A stretch of DNA of 64,000 bases from Trematomus loennbergii (Eukaryota > Chordata > Actinopteri > Perciformes > Nototheniidae). Within the stretch, counting starts at the first letter, position 1; each line of letters starts with the position of its first letter. A program made the position numbers and the translations under genes. The notes beneath the pieces are model-generated. The model made no database searches. It was not told where the DNA came from and saw only the letters and a program-made list of their open reading frames with translations. The stretch lies in NCBI GenBank assembly GCA_012861695.1, contig JAAOOA010000127.1, positions 27,990,502 through 28,054,501 on the forward strand, read 5' to 3'. Of the stretch, positions 13,177 through 24,010 are shown in pieces.

Positions 13177-13557
13177 AGGTAGGGTAGGTAAGTTTGAGAA
13201 ACCGGCTCGAGATACACTTTTTGTTATATTCCATGGAATGCTCTTAACATCCCGATAGCAATGAATATCTTAAGTGCTTTGACAAAAAATCCATACAAAT
13301 ATGTCATCTGTGGAAGCTGTAGTACTGTAAAAAGCACGACCAATCATTTTAGCCGGCCCTGCTAAAATAACTGGATGGCCTACCTGCCTGTCAGCCTTCC
13401 ATCTGTGCACACACTTATCTCGTGCCCTCATTGGTCATGTGCGCGTTCGTGTGTGTTGGAGGAGGGGCTCTATAAGGAAGTGGCAGATTTTCTCCGGTTG
13501 TGTATTTTCAAATTCTAGCGATCTCGAGCCGGTTTCTCAAACTTACCTACCCTACCT
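13177..13557 (+). mobile_element. TTAA-flanked MITE, family D copy 1
   Basis: 381 bp with about 38-bp inverted ends (AGGTAGGGTAGGTAAGTTTG... and its complement, including GAAACCGGCTCGAG) and TTAA at 13173-13176 and 13558-13561. It sits 107 bp from an insc exon donor, inside one unit of a local tandem duplication. Confidence 0.88.
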
Positions 13558-13664
13558 TTAAAGCACTGCCATGCATGTTTGTTAATCTGAGGCATCATGT
13601 TTTGTGATATTGGTGTAATTAAATACACTTTTTTCTATTTGACTTCTTCCCTGTCATCACTCAC

Positions 13665-14030
13665 CTTCTGCATCTCAGGCGGTGTGTTTCGGGCGGCGCT
13701 ATACTCGTGCACCAGCGAGCGCACGTGGCAGTTGGCCCTGACGGCCGTGCTGTGGACCCTCTGCCAGCGACCCTTTTCCAGCCGCTGGAACATCTTCCCC
13801 AGCTCCGTGCTGACCACCAGCGCCCGACGCAGCAGCGTCTGCAGGTTGTTCCTCGCCACCTGGTCCCCTCCCCCGACCCCCGAGGCCACGATCAGCTCCC
13901 CCTGCTGGGCGTCTCCTCCACCCCGATGGGCTTGGCCTGCAGGACGCACATGCACTCCACCTCCGTCATGTGGCGCAGATCCTCCATCCAGCGCTGCACC
14001 GAGTCCACCTGGAGGGTCTGCATGCGGGTA
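13665..14030 (-). CDS. insc: insc exon 2: LGN-binding segment, with a 1-base deletion
   Basis: The acceptor cccacag ends at 14031 and the donor AAG|GTGAGT follows 13665. The first part translates as TRMQTLQVDSVQRWMEDL and continues through ECMCVLQAKPIGVEE. This closely matches the Inscuteable N-terminus that, in mammals, binds the TPR domain of LGN/GPSM2. Immediately afterwards the frame breaks: one C is missing on the plus strand at about 13913/13914 (one G of a GGAGGAGGAC run on the coding strand). Without it a stop codon follows within six codons. The other frame then carries the expected continuation, including LRRALVVSTELGKMFQRL, RVHSTAVRANCHVRSLVHEY and PEMQK. With the missing base the exon would be 367 nt and end in phase 0, agreeing with the next exon. 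Family role: adaptor joining Par3 and LGN at the apical cortex to orient the mitotic spindle. Confidence 0.93.
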
Positions 14031-14072
14031 CTGTGGGAGAAAAACACGAAAATAAAGTCGGAGCTAGTTTAA

Positions 14073-14700
14073 AGAGGCCCTATTATGATTTGTAGTGTGT
14101 TATAGGTTTTCCGTGCATGTAAATGGTCTGGCTTAAATCACAAGTTTACATCTGTGACATAATGACATTGACAGTCTTGCACTAATGTACATTCTCAAAG
14201 ATATTGAAGTGACTGTTATTTTGTATGTATTGATTGTTGTGCTTTTATTAAGGTCTATGTGCATATGTATAAATGTGTCTTTGATTGTGTAGGTATATAC
14301 ATATTTGTATTATATATTTGTTGTTTTTGTATTCGGGATTGTGGGAAACGGTATTTCGCTCTCTGTCTGTACACACAAACTGAAAGATTGACAATAAAGT
14401 TGACTTTGACTTTGACATCTTTGCGTAAACTTTGCGCTTCTATTGGCTAGCGCTCCAACTCATTGTAGTGATAGGCTAAGGGGCGGGACATCTCTAAGCG
14501 GTTGACTAATCACAACAGAGCCGGCCAGCTAACCAATCAGAGCAGACTGGGCTCTGGTTTCAGACAGAGGGGAAAGAGGTGCTGCAGCACAGGCAGTATG
14601 AGAAAAATAAAGAGCTTTTTGAACATAAAGCATGGAAACATGTCACAGTAGAGTACACAAAACAAAAAGGTAAGCATAACTTTACAGTACGGTAACTTTC
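14073..14700. mobile_element. TTAA-flanked MITE, family C, split by a LINE end
   Basis: The left end AGAGGCCCTATTATG follows TTAA at 14069-14072, directly 3' of an insc exon acceptor region. The body resumes at about 14418 with the CCAATCAGAGCAGACTGG block shared with other copies. The right end is eroded and only approximate. A retroposed fragment (about 14131-14417) is inserted in it. Confidence 0.65.
14131..14417 (+). mobile_element. LINE 3' end with TTGACT tail
   Basis: Ends in GACAATAAAGTTGACTTTGACTTTGAC, a common fish non-LTR retrotransposon terminus, preceded by GTGGGAAACGGTATTTCGC. It lies inside a family C MITE. Confidence 0.65.
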
Positions 14701-15276
14701 ATATTAAAGTGTATTCAGTGTGTTTATGTGGATCCATGGCTGGTATCAAAATAGGTTAAAGTGAAGACCAGAGCCGCTATTGATCGCTGCATGCAGAGAA
14801 AGTTTATACCCTACTTCTGAATTGATTTGCAAGCGTACAATTGACATTAATTGACTGTACAGTTTCAGAGTAGTTGCTCATTATTGATATTAAAATGATT
14901 GCACAAACAAAACCACTTTTGAGCAACATGAACTCAGCATCACACAGACAGTGTTTCTCTGAGATCCGGGAAATGCTGACTATCCTGCCGATTAAAGCTG
15001 ACTAAAGCTTGAAGTGATTTATGTGAGAAAACCTTAATCATCTTTGCCGCCTCCACAAGAAATAACATGCTCAATTAGGAGAAAATGAAGAAGTGGTTAC
15101 TCGTAAATTAGGACAATGACGGATCATTTAACTTGGCAGTGCCACCCTTCTCCCTTTCCACTTTTTTTTATTAGAAAGTATAGGTTTCTTCCCCGGCAGA
15201 AAGTTAGCATAACTACATGATGTGCCAATTAAGTTACTTAAATGACTTTTAAGCTATTAAACTGTATACTGTTCTT

Positions 15277-15534
15277 CAGGGCCGTCCCTCCCTACAGGCC
15301 GATCATGCAGACTGCGTGGGGCCTCACCTTGCGGAGGGGCCTCATCTTGCGGAGGGGCCTCAACTGAGCCGAAAATGCGGCGCACCTATGCGCTTATGCA
15401 GCGCAATTAGTGTGGCACGGCACGGTTTCGCTGCTGCGAGGCTCCACTAGCACCCCCTCCCGTGACGCTCGCGAAACAGAGGGCCTCATCATAGAACTTT
15501 GCGTGGGGCCTCATGTTGGCTAGGGACGGCCCTG
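15277..15534. mobile_element. hAT-type MITE
   Basis: 258 bp, ends CAGGGCCGTCCCT and AGGGACGGCCCTG, perfect 8-bp duplication CTGTTCTT at 15269-15276 and 15535-15542. Contains an internal repeat of GGGGCCTCA...TTGCGGAG. Confidence 0.88.
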
Positions 15535-15598
15535 CTGTTCTTACATGTCGTGTGTGCCGACTTTCTTCCAGGGACTTTGGCCTTTTCAGGTTATTTAA

Positions 15599-16085
15599 AG
15601 GGGACCTATCATGCAAAATGCACTTTTGTACGTCTTATACATGAATATGTGTCCCCGGTGTTCCAGGGAACTCACCAAGTGTCAGAAAACACAACCCTCT
15701 CTATTTTCCTCCATACCCAAATCTCTAAAAAAGGGGCTGCAACGGATCAGATAAAAACTGATCCAGATTTGAACACTGTCCTGACGTCAGGACAGTGGCG
15801 CTACGGCTATTGGGCCAACTCCACCAATCAGGAGGAGACAGCCACGGCCATTGCCGTTCGAAAGCGCTGGAGACGCTGTAGTACATATGCCAGGCCTGTA
15901 GATGGTGCTGTTCTCACAGAATCAGCCCTTGCACAAACAGAGCTATAAATTGTCAAATTGAGCGAAATGAGGCATGGCTAAAATGCATGATCTGTTTGGT
16001 ATTTTGAAAAAAAAAAAGTATAAATATGCCTTATATAAGTATGGTCCTACACTATATTATTCAAATATAGCATGATAGGTCCACT
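15599..16085 (+). mobile_element. TTAA-flanked MITE, family A copy 2
   Basis: 487 bp between TTAA at 15595-15598 and 16086-16089, same orientation and ends as the copy at 4607, with a few internal indels. Confidence 0.85.
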
Positions 16086-17020
16086 TTAAGTCGACTGAGA
16101 TAATGTATGTATCCATGAATGCATATTTTAGACCAAATGGTTGTTTTTGTCAATGTTGTTTGCTGTCTAACATAGTTGATAAAGTCTTTTTTGTTTACTA
16201 TCTAAGTGAAGGTCCCATTGAATCAAAAATAACTATACATTTTAAGTGGAAAATCTGCAGCTGTAATCATTGAGTATATTGCATTATATACCATTGTAAA
16301 ATGAAGGCTTAACAACAGGAGCTAAGCTTTGATCGGGGTCAATTACAAAACATTAATCTAAGAGGTTGTTAATTTAAGGTTTCAAATAAAAGGAACCCAC
16401 AGCTCATAAATGGTATAGAAAATGCTGTGTTTTATATGCACGCTGTATGTGAGTCTATAGCTCGAATAAAACCCACACACATTCCATTTATGCCACGCGA
16501 TATAACTGCAGCGCTTAAACCACCGCGGCATCCCTAAAATCAATGATGTGTACTCAAGGTCAATTATCCGCAGATAACTGCCGGCTGCACACTTGTTAGT
16601 TTAAGCATTTCCCCGAAGCCCTGAGGGCGGCTTTAACAAAGAGCTGCGCAGAGCAAACACTCCTCCACACTGCAATCCCCCAGCAGAGACCTAATGAACG
16701 CAGGATCAAGGGGGCAAGCCAGACCCTGCACCCTGAGGAAGAGCTGGAGAGTAACTCAGTACTTTTACTCAAGTACTCTTCTTAAGTACACATTTGAGGT
16801 ACACTGAAAAAACTGAACTGTTGACTTTAATTGAATGTATAATGTCAACAGACCTCTCGTACTTATGTATATATAATAACTTGCTTTATATTTTGTTATT
16901 GTGATTGTTCATTTGTAAATTCAACATGTATATATTTCTACTTTCTTGTTTATTTCTAGTCTTTTAATTTGTATTGTAAAATACAAATATTATTGTCTTT
17001 TTTGCTGCTGCAACGCAAAC

Positions 17021-17226
17021 ATTACATTACATTACGTGTTACTTGTTAGACGCTTTTATCCAAAGCGACTTACATACATTCAGTACTGTGGGCAATCCCC
17101 ACAGGAGCAATTTGGGGTGAAGTGTCTTGCCCAGGGACACAAAGACATGCTGACTGCAGTGGGACTCGAACTTGCTATCCCCTGATTCAAAGTCCAGCAC
17201 ACTATCAAGTGAGCCACAGCCTCCCT
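17021..17226 (-). mobile_element. tRNA-derived SINE, copy 2, inside a LINE 3' end
   Basis: A full reverse copy with the same core and tail. It separates TTGCTGCTGCAACGC (left) from GGGATCAATAAAGTACTATC and a TATCT repeat (right), which together resemble a fish LINE 3' end. Confidence 0.82.
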
Positions 17227-17339
17227 AATTGGGATCAATAAAGTACTATCTTATCTTATCTTATATTATAACTGTATTAGGTTAGTTGAAAGCAATAATA
17301 TTAAGTTAAGAACCTATTTTATTTAAAGTTCATATTATT

Positions 17340-17361
17340 GGGTTAGGGTTAGGGTTAGGGT
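17340..17361 (+). repeat. Short interstitial TTAGGG array
   Basis: Three to four TTAGGG units. Confidence 0.75.
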
Positions 17362-18316
17362 ATGTATTAGGTTACAGCTTTTTCACAGTCACTTTATAAA
17401 TTCAGATTTTTACACATAAAACCTATGAAGAACTTTTAAAATAGGATTTGTGTATGTAGATTAAACTATCCAGTATTACACTATATATAATAACACCTTA
17501 GACAAAGAGTGGGTTGACAGAAAATGAATTGGCAACCATTTTGCTCATTGATTAAGTATTGTTTGAGTCAAACATTTTCAATTTGGAGTTTAAGTACTTT
17601 TACTCCAAATACTTTAAGTATCCTGATCATACTTAAATATATGTACTTAAGAACCATTCTCATAGCAGTACTTCTAATATCCTGTGTTTGAGTCAACACT
17701 TGGAGAAGAGCCTTTAATGAGGACGATATGTTCCTCTCTGCTCTCTGTCTGCAGTTTGAGGGAAATGGAGCTCATTAGAGACATTGGGATATTGCATTGG
17801 TATTGAATATTGGTTGCTATTTTTAGGACAAGCATTGTGGCTGTGTGTACGCTCAAAAACAAAGATTTGTCATGGACTAGCAACAGCCGACTCATAACAT
17901 AACATCTCCAGGCAGATATTGGGTTTCAGCTTTTAGCCGGAGCGGGTTACACAGGACTGAATCGTGACGAAGCCACAGCTCAATTATGTCTAATCCACCA
18001 TCAAACCACAGTGAGGGCAGCTATTCACTGAGGAAACTCATTTAGGCTTTGATTAAGGTCAGAGAAAGGTCTATTTAAAGGTGACGCAGATTAGATCACA
18101 TGAGATGAGAGACAGATTTACACAGGTTTGTTTGACATGTATTTCAGGTGAAAATGATTATATCTTAATTTTACAAAGAAAAACATAAATCAACTTTTTC
18201 CCACAACGTAGAACACCTGCGTTATATTTTGACAAATATTGAGAATGAAGCCCTAGAGCACACACTCAATTCCCTTAGTATATACTTATATACATTTGAC
18301 ATTCAGTCAATCATCT

Positions 18317-19261
18317 GTCATTGAGGAGGTGGAATAACATGAAAATGGAGGAAGCTCATTGGTTGAAAAATGTATCTGGTGAATAAATCACTCTACATTT
18401 GGAAAAGGGTGAAGATGTAATAAGCTGTGAATGTAGACGGAGAAAAATATTGACACATACAGGAAAGAAAACCCCCAGAAAGCGTATTAGGTCCTTTTTA
18501 ATATGGAGCTTGTTCTGCTAAGTGTGTTAAATCGCATCATAGTGATCATTGTGAAAATGGATAATGGGTTTTTTGTTGGCGATTAAAGGCCTCAACTAAA
18601 TGTAGCTTACAGATCAAATGTGTTACTGAACCCTTCCTTAGTTTTTTTCACATTCAAAGAGACATCGTAAATACCTCCAGTTCTCCATATGTGTCTTGTT
18701 AGAAATGAATCACACAGTGAACAACACAATGCTCAAACTCAGAGAGTCAAATCACCCACAAAGGAGGAAAGTGATCAGCAGTCATTGAGGAGGTGGAATA
18801 ACAATGGAAATAGAGGAAGCTCATTGGTTGAAAGATGTATCTGGTGAATAAATCACCCTACATTTGGAAAATGGTGAAGATGTAATAAGCTGTGAATGTA
18901 GACGGAGACAAATATTGACACATACAGGAAAGAAAACCCCAGAAAGCGTATTTGGTCCTTTTTTAATATGGAGCTTGTTCTGCTAAGTGTGTTAAATCGC
19001 ATCATAGTGATCATTGTGAAAATGGATAATGGGTTTTTTGTTTAAATTTAGGCGATTAAAGGCCTTAATTTCAACTAAACGTTGCTTGCAGATTAAATGT
19101 ACTACTAAACACTGCCTCCGTTTTTTCTCACATTCAAAGAGACATCGTAAATACCTCCAGTTCTCCATATGTGTCTTGTTAGACATGAATCACACAGTGA
19201 ACACACAATGACTCAAACTCAGAGAGTCAAATCACCCACCACAAAGGAGGAAGTGATCAGC
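18317..19261. repeat. 464-bp tandem duplication
   Basis: Two head-to-tail units, 18317-18780 and 18781-19261, match at most positions (for example AGACATCGTAAATACCTCCA in both). The differences are few substitutions and small indels, such as a TTTAAATTTA insertion near 19041. It lies in the large insc intron and is non-coding. Confidence 0.9.
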
Positions 19262-20712
19262 AGGAGATGAAAGAGCTTTCAATTCTTAATTTGGCATCAT
19301 CTTTCTTTACAATGCACCCAAACAAACCCACACAATGTTTCGTGTAACACCAGACTGGATGACACAGAAAGGAACATTTTCCATTATGCTTATCAGGTTG
19401 TGTGTATTTCCCAATAGACTCAAAGTGACACTCTTAGCTGAAATGGGGTAAACAAAAAACCGAGTGAATCTAAAATGAGCAACAATTCTTCATGGCACTT
19501 CATTCATATCAGACCTATTTCAAACCATTTTCGCAGTTATATAAGAGCAGCGCATAGAGATGGACTCGTCTTGATTTACACGGCCATCAAACCACAAAAC
19601 GCTCCCTCACCAGCGGGGAGAGATGATAAATAATAGGCTTGTTTTCCAAAGGAGGGGAAGTGCTCTTCAGCTCGCAGGGAATCACAAATATTTACATGCA
19701 GGGCCAAGAGAGGGTCAGGCTACAGCAGCTCTATTATCCCAGACAGGGATCCTGTGGAGATGAAGATCACTCCTCTTCTTCATCAGCGGCTGGCTGTCAG
19801 GGACTGAGCAACAGCAGACAGGAGCTGGATCAAAGCAATGTTTTGTTTTAAAAAATTGGTACTAAACACTTTGTTGTATTAGGATTGGAGGCAGCGGTGG
19901 AAGAAGTACTCAGATCTTTTAATTAAACCTGAAATAAAAATGTAATTCTCACCTAATTTGCACTGAATTAACTCGGGGTTTGTGAAGCAATCTAGTTTTT
20001 GTTCCCAGTGAAGAGTTCTTGATCCTGCACAGCTGGAAATAAAACTTTTATGGTGTGCAAGAACTTTGGGTACTTTAAACATGAGAGGGGGGGGATGGAA
20101 AGTACTGAGAGATGAACTAACACATTGTTGGCATTGCAATAGGACGCATTTCAACATCTTTATCCATACAAAAAGGGGAGTGCCACGTGTGTAAATAAAT
20201 GGAAAATGAATCAAATGAATCTGAAATTGTTTTGATAAAAACATGGCAAAGAAACATGAGGAACATGCAGAAATGTGTCTGCAATAAAGCAGGATTTCTG
20301 TTCAGATGTCCTAATGTCCTCAGTTTCCGTCGCAGTGTGCTCACTCCTCCTGCATTAAATCAAAAAGGATAACTTGAGCTTTTCGATGGTTCACTTTTTC
20401 AACTTTCCATGTGCTTAATGCAGTTGTTCTGCTGGATGAGTCACTCTCTGATCATCCGTCTGTCCCTGAGCTCAACTCCACACTTCTGAAAGGGAGATGA
20501 CTGCTGACTACATTGATAACATGCTTTAAAGAAGAATGTTAGTTTGTTGAGTGACTCAAATATGGATTATTTTTACTGTTTTATTTTGGATTGATTAAAA
20601 ACACAATGGACTTGTGGGGCTTGGTTTCTAGACACATTCACGCTATTAAGTGCCAATTTCAATATGTTGGTTTGTTTGTACACTCGATCATGCAAAACAT
20701 TTTCAATGACAT

Positions 20713-20714
<2 letters not shown>

Positions 20715-20778
<64 letters not shown>
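20715..20778. repeat. (CA)n microsatellite
   Basis: Pure 64-bp CA tract, left border of a composite repeat at 20779-21053. Confidence 0.95.
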
Positions 20779-20780
<2 letters not shown>

Positions 20781-21053
20781 TACCATGTATACATCACTTC
20801 AGGGGACATTACATTGACTTACATGCATTTCCTGGAGACTTATCCTAACCTTAACCATAACCAACACATGCCTAACCTAACCCTTACCCTTAACCTAACC
20901 CTTACCCTAGCCCTTACCCTAACCCTAAGTCTTCACCCTAAAATTAATGATTCCCCTCATGGGGACCTCCATTTTGTCCCCATAAGGGAGGCGAGTCCCC
21001 ACACGTGACTGTGTAAACAGATTTAGGTCCCCACAAGTATAGTAATGCTAGGC
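20779..21053. repeat. Composite repeat with degenerate telomere-like CCCTAA array
   Basis: CCTAACCTTAACC-type repeats (20842-20940) followed by CATGGGGACCTCCATTTTGTCC and TCCCCACAAGTATAGTAATG, bracketed by CA tracts on both sides. The arrangement is familiar from many fish genomes as an interspersed repeat. Confidence 0.6.
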
Positions 21054-21069
21054 CACACACACACACACA

Positions 21070-21153
<84 letters not shown>
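21054..21153. repeat. (CA)n microsatellite
   Basis: 100 bp with one CC interruption. Confidence 0.95.
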
Positions 21154-21155
<2 letters not shown>

Positions 21156-22112
21156 CTAAGATGGGCTTCATTATTTTGGTCATATCCATTTTATATATTA
21201 ACTATCACTTTCTAACATGAATTCAACTAAATATGTTCCTAGCAGACGGCACATGTTGCATAAAAATGCATGTTTTTTAGGATGGCATGCTTGCTAAGGC
21301 AGTGGCTTGTCTCTGATGCCCAGAGCATCAAATGAAGGATTTCCTATTCCTCAAAATGTAATAATACTAGCTTTCAGTGCTTTTTGAGAAACCTTCACTC
21401 TGGGACATCCGGCTACTTTAAAGATAGAATCACCAGCTGACAGCTGAGGGAAACCCCTCGCCGAACAAAGAGATGAAAAACACAAAGTAACACTTGATGT
21501 TTCACAAAGAAGGACTTCCTACAGAATCCCTCAGGATGTGAGTCACTTTGTTTGAGGCTAAAAACAGCAACAGAGTTCTTGCATGAAAACACACGTTGAG
21601 CATTCATCTCCTAGCGTGTGCTGTCTGAGGGACATTCAACTAATCCTATCATGAGGCTAATACAAATAATGTCAATGTGCTTTAAAGCGCAGTGAAAGTC
21701 ACATGTTTGCACAACATATCAGTGCTCAGTGTGGAGCAGGTTTGAAACACCTGTTGTCACTCAGGAGAGGCCGTTTGTTCTTCAGGGGTGGCTGCCCGTT
21801 ACTGGGCTTGTTCGACATATCACAAGAGGCTGTAAGCGATTCAGGAACACTTACACTTCATAGATCATGAGCCCAGGTTAAATAATCCTTCTCTTTGGTT
21901 GCCCACTGATGTTTTGAGTTAAAGTGGAGTCCCCCTGTGTGGCCATGGTTAGTCCGGTTTAGTGGAAGAGTGTGAAATTAACATGTCGTAAAATACAGAT
22001 TACAGACGTCATTATGGACTTTGTAGAGGAAAACGGGGAAAAAGAAGAAGGATGTTTTACATGTTTAGCAGGGTTTGTTGATTGATATACATGTGATTAA
22101 GATCTAACAATT

Positions 22113-22116
<4 letters not shown>

Positions 22117-22148
<32 letters not shown>
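22117..22148. repeat. (CA)n microsatellite, short
   Basis: About 16 units. Confidence 0.9.
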
Positions 22149-22151
<3 letters not shown>

Positions 22152-23632
22152 GATATAGCTTTTTCTTTGTCTATGTTATATTAATCAAAGTGTTGGACTG
22201 TGGTTTGGACAAAACAATATAAAATGGCGTCTGATTGGGTTTAAGAAGAGATTATGGGCTTTTTATAGGACATACACCTCATCAATTAAGTAAGGAGATA
22301 ATGGGCAGACTAATTGGAATATCAATTTGATGCAGCTCTCATTAAATCATTAGTGATTTAGTGACTCATTAACTTCACCACGATGACCTGGCTTCCCTTT
22401 AGCTTATGTAAACATATTTTTAAGTGAGAATGTTTTCCAAATACTGCACTTAACCTCGATTTATTTTTATAGACTTGCTAGCAGACTGTGGGTTTTGATC
22501 CTATATGCAATGGCTTATATAACAAGTAAATGCCCCATGATACAGTGCAGTGAGTGGTTAGGAATAGAAAACCGTCACAAAATGTTTAATATGGACATCT
22601 GGAATGTTCCATCATCTGCATGCAGGCCAAGCAGCTTGTTTGGAAACGAAACAGTGCAACATGTGTTTGTTTATTATATTATTATTTCTGTTTGGAATCT
22701 GTTTGCATTTATCTCCGAGTATTCTCCGCACATTTTTCTGATGGAAATCATTCAGCTGTCGTCTGCCTATCAAAGCCTGACGCCTGATGTCACTTATGAA
22801 CAAATGGAAATCTCTCTCGAATCCCACAGCTGAACCACAGTCCAGCGGGCCAGTGAAGGGAAATGTGGGCAAATGAGCTGCGAGATTTTGAAGACCAGAC
22901 CATTGAGGCTTTGGCTTCACTAAAGGAGGAAACAAGGACACGTTTGTCCCAGGAAGAATTAAATACATAGTCAGACAACCAAATAGGATGTTAATGCATT
23001 CCTATTTTGCTTAAAAACCAGAATATTGCTAGCTTGAACTCTCTGAACAAACCTCATAAAACAGCTCTACTGAAAAGTTCTACAAAATGCTGCCTGACTG
23101 TAAAGAGCTGACAGATGAGCTAAGAAAATGGTTAAAGCATATGGCTAATAGTACTTTTAAATGGGTGCAAGTCACGCCTTGATTTTCTGGGGTAAGGTCG
23201 GCTCTGTGCTCCTCCCGAAGTGTGGTAAGGGGATATATTGTGGCCTCTGACTGGCAGAGTTAAATCCTGGCAACGAGGATCGGACATCTGACTCCCAGAT
23301 GTGTCCGACGGCCTCTTATGTGCAGCCAAAAGCAGACTCACCTACAACGGCACACTGAGTTTTTTCCCTCTTGTTCTCTTTGTCTGTGTCTAACCAACTA
23401 TAACTCATTTCTGTTTTCCTTTGACTCACGCTCCCGCCCTCACACATGCAAGATTACATGTAGTATATCTACTGCAGACACACGTGGAAGACATTATACT
23501 GTACACGCTTCTCTTTTTCAAATGAGGGTTGCACAATAAATCAAAAATGTTATCAGAATATATACTAGGTAAAGCTGGTATAAGCTAAAAAAAAGTAAAA
23601 TCTGGCCTAAAAACTTTATTTTTCAGACTTAA

Positions 23633-23720
23633 GGGGGACATAGTATGCTCCTTTACAGGTTCAGACTTCTATTTGGTCTCTACTGTGACATGTCTCCATG
23701 CTTTAATGTTCAGTCTGTAA
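23633..23720. mobile_element. Family C MITE fragment
   Basis: TTAA then GGGGGACATAGTATG and the GACATGTCTCCATGCTT segment of family C. The right end is lost. Confidence 0.5.
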
Positions 23721-23946
23721 CCTGAGGCCAAAATCGTCCGCTGATCTGTTGTGGAGATGTTTGTCAACTGAGTGCATGTGTGCGTCGCATCTGTGTGTGC
23801 AATTTATTTTTTAATACAATTCAGTCATTGGCTCCTTTCATCAGTTGATTTACTGAGCCTGCACAAACAGGATTTATGTTTGTGTAAGTGGGACAGACAA
23901 AGAAGAGCAAATCAGAGATGATCTGTTTGTTTATGTGTGAGTATAA

Positions 23947-24010
23947 GTGTGTGTGTGTGTGTGTGTGCGTGCATGCGTGCGTGCGTGGCGTGCGTGCGTG
24001 CGTGCGTGTG
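23947..24010. repeat. (GT)n/(GCGT)n compound microsatellite
   Basis: GT repeats grade into GCGT/GCAT repeats, alternating purine-pyrimidine throughout. Confidence 0.9.

Larger units (their letters stand above)
12490..13659. repeat. Local tandem duplication next to an insc exon
   Basis: Unit 1 (about 12490-13060) and unit 2 (about 13061-13659) share TATTTTGGAACATTGATTAT, TTGTCTTTCTG, CATGTTTGTTAATCT and TTCTTCCCTGTCATCACT. Unit 1 carries the solo LTR and unit 2 carries the family D MITE. Each unit keeps the empty site of the other's insertion. Both contain a LINE-like 3' end (AAATAAACTTTGATTTGATT in unit 1). Confidence 0.8.

Noticed and set aside
13597..14072. Two long plus-strand open frames of 121-152 codons
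   Set aside because: They are antisense shadows of the GC-rich insc exon; the minus strand has the conserved protein and the splice sites.
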